This document shows, piece after piece, positions 63,463-64,000 of a stretch of 64,000 nucleotides of DNA (position 1 is the first letter of the stretch; each line of letters starts with the position of its first letter). Under the pieces are notes generated by a model. The model worked only from the letters and a program-made list of their open reading frames with translations, did not search any database and was not told the DNA's origin. Source of the DNA: Amycolatopsis sp. NBC_00345. GTDB lineage: Bacteria > Actinomycetota > Actinomycetes > Mycobacteriales > Pseudonocardiaceae. Position numbers and translations under genes: made by a program. Location of the stretch: the NCBI RefSeq assembly GCF_036116635.1, contig NZ_CP107995.1, positions 744,001 through 808,000 of the forward strand. The letters are read 5' to 3'.

Positions 63463-63760
63463 GTGCTGCCCGAGCAGGAGCTGACCCGGCGCGACCGGTA
63501 CGGCGCCGGACCGTGGCCGAGGTCAAAGAGGCCGCCATGGCTCAGGTGCGGGCACAACTGGGCCGGTGGAACGGGGGAGACCGGTCCGGCCTGCCGATCC
63601 AGGTCCCGCACTTCGGGCTGGTCTGGTGGAGCCGGCTGATCGGCCTGGAGCTGGAGCAGCACACGCCGGCCCGGGCTGTGCTACCGGAGCGAGGTCGAAA
63701 TGATGGTGGACAGCCTCCGTCGCGGGCGGGCGAGCAGCGCGGAGAGTCGCCGATTGTCGT
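63463..63760 (+). pseudogene. Degraded TetR-type regulator
   Basis: After a GTG at 63463 (VLPEQELTRRDRY) a frameshift at about 63500 is needed to read RRTVAEVKEAAMAQVRAQ, the first helix of a TetR protein. The HTH core is missing. The sequence resumes with VPHFGLVWWSRLIGLELEQH and, after another shift, YRSEVEMMVDSLRRG, typical of TetR C-terminal helices. It is divergent from the oxidoreductase unit, which it probably once repressed. Confidence 0.7.
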
Positions 63761-63795
63761 CCCGGGCAAGGAGGCGATGCGGTTAACTGTCCGGC

Positions 63796-64000
63796 ATGTC
63801 ATACCCGGACGCCCCGGCACCACAACAGTCATTCCCGCAGCCGCAGCCGGCAGCCACGAGATCCAAGGCCGGCTACGGCCTGCTGATCGCCGCGATCCTG
63901 TTCGCCGGTTTCGGTGGCGGCCTGCTGGCGTGGCACCCCTGGGACAAGGGCCCGGCGCCGGCGCCCCCAAGGACCCGCGGCACATCACCATCCAGAAAGT
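63796..64000 (+). CDS. Membrane-anchored protein with Pro/Gln-rich N-terminus (3' end outside window)
   Basis: ATG at 63796 opens MSYPDAPAPQQSFPQPQPA, a disordered cytosolic stretch, followed by one membrane helix (YGLLIAAILFAGFGGGLLAW) and HPWDKGPAPAP. Near the window end a run of five Cs (about 63965-63969) precedes a segment that reads RTRGTSPS in this frame and KDPRHITIQ in the next one. The second looks more like a natural continuation, so a base error or frameshift is possible. The family cannot be named from this part. Confidence 0.6.
   Translation, partial: MSYPDAPAPQQSFPQPQPAATRSKAGYGLLIAAILFAGFGGGLLAWHPWDKGPAPAPPRTRGTSPSRK

Noticed and set aside
1..64000. CRISPR arrays, tRNA or rRNA genes, prophage and intact IS elements
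   Set aside because: Looked for by eye on both strands; no spaced direct repeats, tRNA cloverleaf with GGTTCGAAT-type arm, rRNA blocks, integrase or transposase were recognised.

Overview
The window is very GC-rich with dense GTG/TTG starts, 4-base stop/start overlaps and actinobacterial gene families (snapalysin, WYL regulator, EspG and DUF3558 proteins, a CmtR-like metal sensor, acVLRF1). Gene content and the recurring long intergenic palindromes suggest Pseudonocardiaceae, most likely Amycolatopsis or a near relative. That placement is inference. No rRNA, tRNA, CRISPR array, prophage or intact insertion sequence was seen.

Layout. 1-7.8 kb: end of a signal peptidase I gene, a secreted snapalysin, a two-component system, an EAL-CBS-GGDEF protein, a lone lycopene cyclase and a dGTPase-like HD hydrolase. 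8-19 kb: a secreted subtilase with a P domain, the ribosome-rescue factor acVLRF1, an ABC-F protein with its small HTH partner (the Rv1473/Rv1473A pair), a membrane glycosyltransferase, an ABC exporter, a SIS protein and a hydrolase. 19-28 kb: a CFA-type methyltransferase, an LCP cell-wall ligase, GNAT, peroxiredoxin, PAS-GGDEF-EAL protein, cytochrome P450 and aldo/keto reductase. 28-35 kb: metE under a cobalamin riboswitch and the nrdA-nrdB ribonucleotide reductase, whose NrdB has Phe in place of the radical Tyr (class Ic type). 35-41 kb: an enoyl-CoA hydratase/ADC-family pair, then a type VII secretion-associated cassette (EspG, a PPE-like Gly/Pro-rich protein, a DUF3558 lipoprotein and two small proteins) whose left edge abuts a truncated VOC gene. 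41-51 kb: a tightly coupled catabolic operon (AtuA family, two acyl-CoA dehydrogenases, both subunits of a biotin-dependent acyl-CoA carboxylase, SDR and TetR) resembling acyclic terpene or branched acyl-CoA degradation. 51-64 kb: oxidoreductases, a CmtR-type sensor with a cation transporter, NCS1 permease, GH18 chitinase, GGDEF protein, 2OG-Fe oxygenase, cytosine-deaminase-like enzyme and WYL regulator, then a decayed stretch holding SRPBCC, epimerase and TetR remnants around an intact MDR/NTF2 pair. The last gene runs off the window.

The most interesting non-coding signal is a roughly 90-110 bp element present three times (20513-20614, 50883-50979, 57014-57118), always in the same orientation. 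It has a 12-14 bp closing stem, a conserved asymmetric internal loop, a second stem, a variable tip and a conserved 3' tail. G-U wobbles in one copy favour an RNA read from the plus strand. Separately, four families of near-perfect long palindromes sit between genes, with both arms changing together between copies.
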